Shown here piece after piece: positions 14,826 to 17,281 of a DNA stretch of 17,281 nucleotides. The notes beneath the pieces were generated by a model. The model was not told the origin of the DNA. It ran no database searches and saw only the letters and a list, made by a program, of their open reading frames with translations. How positions within the stretch are numbered: position 1 is the first letter of the stretch; each line of letters begins with the position of its first letter. The position numbers and the translations under genes are program-made. The stretch comes from an uncultured Bacilli bacterium (GTDB lineage: Bacteria; Bacillota_I; Bacilli_A; RF39; UBA660), in assembly GCA_934131175.1 (NCBI GenBank), contig CAKOZD010000022.1, positions 1-17,281 of the forward strand, written 5' to 3'.

Positions 14826-14841
14826 TCTTCCAATTTTTTTT
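14809..14841 (+). terminator. Intrinsic terminator overlapping the end of the anchored protein gene
   Basis: A 9-bp perfect stem (14809-14817 with 14826-14834) has the stop codon in its 8-nt loop and U residues to 14841. Confidence 0.88.
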
Positions 14842-14863
14842 GCATAAAATAATAATAAATTAG

Positions 14864-14892
14864 TTGAAATTAAAAAACAGATTTGCTATAAT
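14864..14892 (+). promoter_or_regulatory. Promoter of the tRNA operon
   Basis: TTGAAA (14864-14869), 17 bp, TATAAT (14887-14892). The start would be near 14899, a few bases before the mature tRNA-Cys. Confidence 0.8.
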
Positions 14893-14904
14893 ATTAATTG
14901 CAAC

Positions 14905-14978
14905 GGGGCTTTAGCCAAGTGGTAAGGCGTGGGTCTGCAACACCCTGATCACCGGTTCAAATCCGGTAGGCCCCTCCA
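14905..14978 (+). tRNA. tRNA-Cys (GCA)
   Basis: The 74-nt cloverleaf has acceptor GGGGCTT with AGGCCCC (one G-U), D-stem GCC/GGC, anticodon loop CTGCAAC with anticodon GCA, T-arm ACCGG-TTCAAAT-CCGGT, discriminator T and encoded CCA. The anticodon stem has a T-T mismatch at its first pair. Confidence 0.95.
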
Positions 14979-14986
14979 ATTTATAT

Positions 14987-15061
14987 GCGAACGTGGTTCA
15001 ATGGTTAGAATACGGCCTTGCCAAGGCTGTGATGGGGGTTCGATTCCCCTCGTTCGCTCCA
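14987..15061 (+). tRNA. tRNA-Gly (GCC)
   Basis: The 75-nt cloverleaf has acceptor GCGAACG/CGTTCGC, anticodon loop TTGCCAA with anticodon GCC, T-loop TTCGATT, discriminator T and encoded CCA. It lies 8 nt after tRNA-Cys, in the same transcript. Confidence 0.95.
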
Positions 15062-15102
15062 TAAGATAAAATCGTCGCACTAATGTGACGTTAATGATTA
15101 AG

Positions 15103-15127
15103 TCAACTAGTAATAGTTGATTTTTTT
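15103..15127 (+). terminator. Terminator of the tRNA operon
   Basis: TCAACT (15103-15108) pairs with AGTTGA (15115-15120), followed by seven U. A second hairpin lies just before it (15073-15079 with 15084-15090, one G-U). Confidence 0.8.
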
Positions 15128-15499
15128 GTGCGTTATTGCAAAGAAAAGTGTGATGTGATTAAAATAATTAAGAAGAAAATCAATATTAATGATGAACTCA
15201 AAACCAAAATCAATCGGTCTTGCAAATTTAGTAAGCAGAAATATAAAATCTACGAAGGGTTCTTACGAATTATTGAACATACTAATCTAGCTAAGTTAAG
15301 ACATATATCAGACTCATTATGTGCTGAATATGGATTATCAACTTTAGATGAAAATATAGACTACAAAAACACTTACAAGAATAAAGAAATTCGTAAGTAT
15401 GACAAATATTGTAAAGATATAAAAGAAATAGCAAAATCCATGCAAGATAATATTAATAATTTTGATAAAGACATACAAAAAAGAAAAAGACAATTCTAG
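15128..15499 (+). pseudogene. Possible relaxase/mobilisation-protein fragment
   Basis: An open frame of 123 codons begins with GTG directly after the tRNA terminator's U tract. It has no ribosome binding site, so the true 5' end is probably missing. The central part LRHISDSLCAEYGLSTLDE resembles the segment after the HxH motif in MobA/MobL-type relaxases, where D-x-L-C-x-x-x-GLS is common. The rest is Lys-rich and ends KRKRQF. No HxH, no nickase Tyr motif and no neighbouring mobilisation gene is present. It is best read as a remnant of an integrated mobile element beside the tRNA genes. A small independent basic protein is the alternative; confidence in the family is low. Confidence 0.4.
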
Positions 15500-15529
15500 G
15501 TCGGTGTGACATAGAACTGTCTTTTTTTT
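15485..15529. terminator. Bidirectional terminator between the convergent genes
   Basis: Stem AAAAGACA/TTC (15485-15496) pairs with GAA/TGTCTTTT (15514-15525) with one internal mismatch, and has a U tract on the + strand (15522-15529). On the reverse strand the same hairpin also ends in a short U run, so it can end the S51-transglutaminase transcript too. Confidence 0.65.
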
Positions 15530-15568
15530 AGTTTACATTTTTAGTATTACATTATCATCAAAAATTTC

Positions 15569-16780
15569 TTATAAGAGTTTGATATTTTCTTTATCGAATT
15601 GATTTATATATTCATTAAATTCTTTAAAAGTTAATCCGTCTGGGATTTCAGATATCTCAGTTAATTTTCTGATATCAGTTATTTCAAATCCACTTGTTAT
15701 ATCTTTTATTGCTGACTCTACACTTTCGTATTTATGAATACCTCTTTTAGGTATGTTTGAATGCTCGAAATGATACCAATAATCATTATATTTAAATAAT
15801 ACAAAACAATGCATTCTTACTTCGTTATCAGCATTTTCTTCTGTTTCATATCTCCTATGACAATAAATTTTATTTTCTAAACCAATTTTATCAAAAAAAT
15901 ATTTTATTAATTTTGCTTGCTCAATACAAGTACCTAATCCTGTTTCCAATATTTCATTAATTGAACTAATTCTATAACTTTCTCTAAAACCTTTTAAGTT
16001 ATTAAAATGCAAATCTTGATTACAATCTTTCCAACCATATGTAATATTTTGATTCATAAAATTCATTAAATCAGTATCACTATTTAACTTTAAAAATTCA
16101 GTTAACCTATCTTGATTTACATTATACGAAATCATATTACCTTCTTCAAAAATATAAAATGGTCTATTTCCAATAATTTCAAATTTACCATTCTCATAAT
16201 AAATAGTATCTTCTTCAGGGAGAGCTATTATTTTTTCTTTTTTTGATAATTCTAGCAAATAATTTTTATTTAATTCAGTCTTTTCTTTATCTTGATTTGT
16301 AAAATGACAAAGAAAAGAAAAATAGCTTACTACATCAAACCCCATTAAATCTTTAAGGTCAACTTCATTTTTGTCTGCATATTTACATGTGTCGATACAT
16401 TGTCCTAAAATTATAGCACCAGCACTTCCTCCAAAAACAATACCATTATTCTCAATAAAAACTTTTATTTTTTCAAATGAATCACTATCTTTCAAATTTT
16501 TTAGTAATTTAAATGTATTTCCACCACCAATAAATAATGCAGAATAATTTTCCAAATTTTTATTAAACAAATCAGCACCCGAAACAACCATATCTATATT
16601 TGGAACATCAACACCTTTTAATTCATCTTTAATCCATTCATAACAGCTTGGATATCTTTCACTTGGCATAGCAAGTGGAATATATAATATAGGTTTATTA
16701 TGATCTATAACTTCATTTAATTTCTTATTTGCATCAACTGTTTTGTATCCACAACCTCCACCACATAAAAATATTCTCAT
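15569..16780 (-). CDS. Peptidase S51 (PepE-like) fused to a transglutaminase-like domain
   Basis: This is a 403-residue cytoplasmic protein. Residues 1-220 form a peptidase E/S51 domain of the class I glutamine amidotransferase-like fold: GGGCGY (7-12), ALFIGGGNTFKLL (81-93), nucleophile Ser119 in GGSAGAIILG, and His159 in FLCHF as the probable catalytic His. Known PepE enzymes cleave Asp-X dipeptides. Residues about 240-345 form a transglutaminase/cysteine-protease-like domain with Cys285 in GLGTCIEQAKLI, His324 in RMHCFVLF, and WYHFEHSN (335-342), where the third catalytic residue is usually Asp. A short helical end follows. Stand-alone PepE is about 230 residues, so the second domain is a true addition. 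GGAG lies 10 nt before the ATG. It is monocistronic and convergent with the relaxase-like frame. A role in peptide processing or amidation/deamidation is inferred. Confidence 0.85.
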   Translation of the reverse strand: MRIFLCGGGCGYKTVDANKKLNEVIDHNKPILYIPLAMPSERYPSCYEWIKDELKGVDVPNIDMVVSGADLFNKNLENYSALFIGGGNTFKLLKNLKDSDSFEKIKVFIENNGIVFGGSAGAIILGQCIDTCKYADKNEVDLKDLMGFDVVSYFSFLCHFTNQDKEKTELNKNYLLELSKKEKIIALPEEDTIYYENGKFEIIGNRPFYIFEEGNMISYNVNQDRLTEFLKLNSDTDLMNFMNQNITYGWKDCNQDLHFNNLKGFRESYRISSINEILETGLGTCIEQAKLIKYFFDKIGLENKIYCHRRYETEENADNEVRMHCFVLFKYNDYWYHFEHSNIPKRGIHKYESVESAIKDITSGFEITDIRKLTEISEIPDGLTFKEFNEYINQFDKENIKLL

Positions 16781-16800
16781 TCTATCTCATCTCCATATAC

Positions 16801-17083
16801 ATTTCTTTTGTTATTAAAAGTTGTTTCGCTATACTTTCTTTGCTAAAAACTAACTCTTTTTGTTCATTTGAATAACATCCTTAATCTACAAACTAATCAC
16901 TCAATAAGATTATACTATATTCAGGCATATTCTTCTATAATCCTATTGAAATAATATCAAAAACTGATATAATCGATTTAGATGATATAATCAGTCTTTG
17001 GAATATAATTTTTCGAATATAAGAAAAGTTAAGGCTCCATTGAAGAATCTGTTCGAACTATTTAGTTTGAACTTAATATATAG
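16801..17083. other. Gene-free AT-rich region with stacked TATAAT boxes
   Basis: There is no credible coding frame on either strand. TATAAT occurs at 16936-16941, 16968-16973, 16986-16991 and 17004-17009; the last three are exactly 18 bp apart. A hairpin GTTCGAAC (17051-17058) with GTTTGAAC (17065-17072) lies just before the terminator at 17084. The reverse strand must hold the promoter of the S51-transglutaminase gene, but none stands out. Confidence 0.5.
16946..16973 (+). promoter_or_regulatory. Possible promoter of a small RNA
   Basis: TTGAAA (16946-16951), 16 bp, TATAAT (16968-16973). With the terminator at 17084-17108 it would define an RNA of about 130 nt that encodes no clear protein. 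Confidence 0.35.
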
Positions 17084-17108
17084 AATCAATCTAAGGATTG
17101 ATTTTTTT
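17084..17108 (+). terminator. Strong intrinsic terminator in the gene-free region
   Basis: AATCAATC (17084-17091), loop TAAG, GATTGATT (17096-17103) and U residues to 17108. No gene on this strand precedes it within the region, which is the main evidence for a small transcript. Confidence 0.8.
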
Positions 17109-17222
17109 GTTTAAAAAATCATTCTAAAGAAAGAATGAAAGATAATTATAATATATTACTAAGTAGTGTTTTGGGATTAAAATAATTATAAATGTTGTAG
17201 TTAATTGTCAAATTTTTTTGAA

Positions 17223-17274
17223 AATGTCAGTAAATTCATTTTGAGAGAATGTCAGTAAAGTAATTTGTTAGTAA
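17223..17274 (+). repeat. Short direct repeats at the window edge, possible insertion-sequence end
   Basis: AATGTCAGTAAA occurs at 17223-17234 and 17248-17259 (25 bp apart), with a third related copy TGTTAGTAA at 17266-17274. An AATTGTCAAA lies just before, near 17203. Multiple short repeats inside an end are characteristic of IS21-type elements, where the transposase binds them. The element body would lie beyond the window, so this is a suggestion only. The stretch 17109-17222 shows nothing else. Confidence 0.4.
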
Positions 17275-17281
17275 CATCAAA

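Noticed and set aside
1..17281. CRISPR array or tandem repeat locus
   Set aside because: No regularly spaced 20-40 bp repeats were seen; the only repeated units are the short ones at 17223-17274 and the IS ends.

Overview
The window is very AT-rich and gene-dense. It uses AGGAGG/AGGTG-type ribosome binding sites, TTGACA/TATAAT promoters, short U-tailed terminators and frequent TTG starts. Together with a sirtuin, a YkpA-like ABC-F protein and an OLE RNA/OapA pair, this points to a low-GC Bacillota, probably an uncultured host-associated Bacilli/Mollicutes-like lineage. The lineage is inferred from sequence style and gene families; no phylogenetic marker was tested. In-frame Trp is TGG and long frames contain no TGA, so the standard bacterial code applies.

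Layout. (1) Positions 1-6034 form an accessory segment. It holds the tail of an Rpn-type PD-(D/E)XK transposase gene, then a four-gene operon (membrane protein, small acidic protein, ABC ATPase, large ABC-2-like permease). A second Rpn-type gene follows, broken by one in-frame stop, and then a complete but dead IS3/IS150-type insertion sequence with 25-bp inverted repeats. (2) A reverse-strand sirtuin gene (6027-6761) takes its last codons and stop from the right end of that IS. (3) Positions 6857-8862 carry two cell-envelope genes with their own promoters: an anchored lysozyme/glucosaminidase-like protein and an anchored HExxH metalloprotease. (4) Positions 8917-9542 hold a roughly 600-nt structured non-coding RNA with a consensus promoter and an intrinsic terminator. 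It is followed directly by a four-helix membrane protein of the OapA type; I read the pair as OLE RNA plus OapA. (5) Positions 10156-13612 carry a kinase-fold protein lacking the catalytic Asp, an ABC-F ATPase with one degenerate composite ATP site, and an operon of a thioredoxin-like lipoprotein and a bacterial PH-domain protein. (6) Positions 13635-15127 carry an anchored Asn/Lys/Tyr-rich protein, then a tRNA-Cys/tRNA-Gly operon. (7) Positions 15128-17281 hold a possible relaxase remnant, a reverse-strand peptidase S51-transglutaminase fusion, a gene-free stretch with stacked TATAAT boxes and a two-hairpin terminator, and at the very end short direct repeats like those at insertion-sequence ends.

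The most notable content is the OLE-OapA ribonucleoprotein locus. It is embedded among envelope and stress-type genes, and the RNA is transcriptionally insulated from its protein partner by a terminator. The most likely undescribed pieces are the four-gene membrane/ABC operon, the S51-transglutaminase fusion and the kinase-like gene beside oapA.
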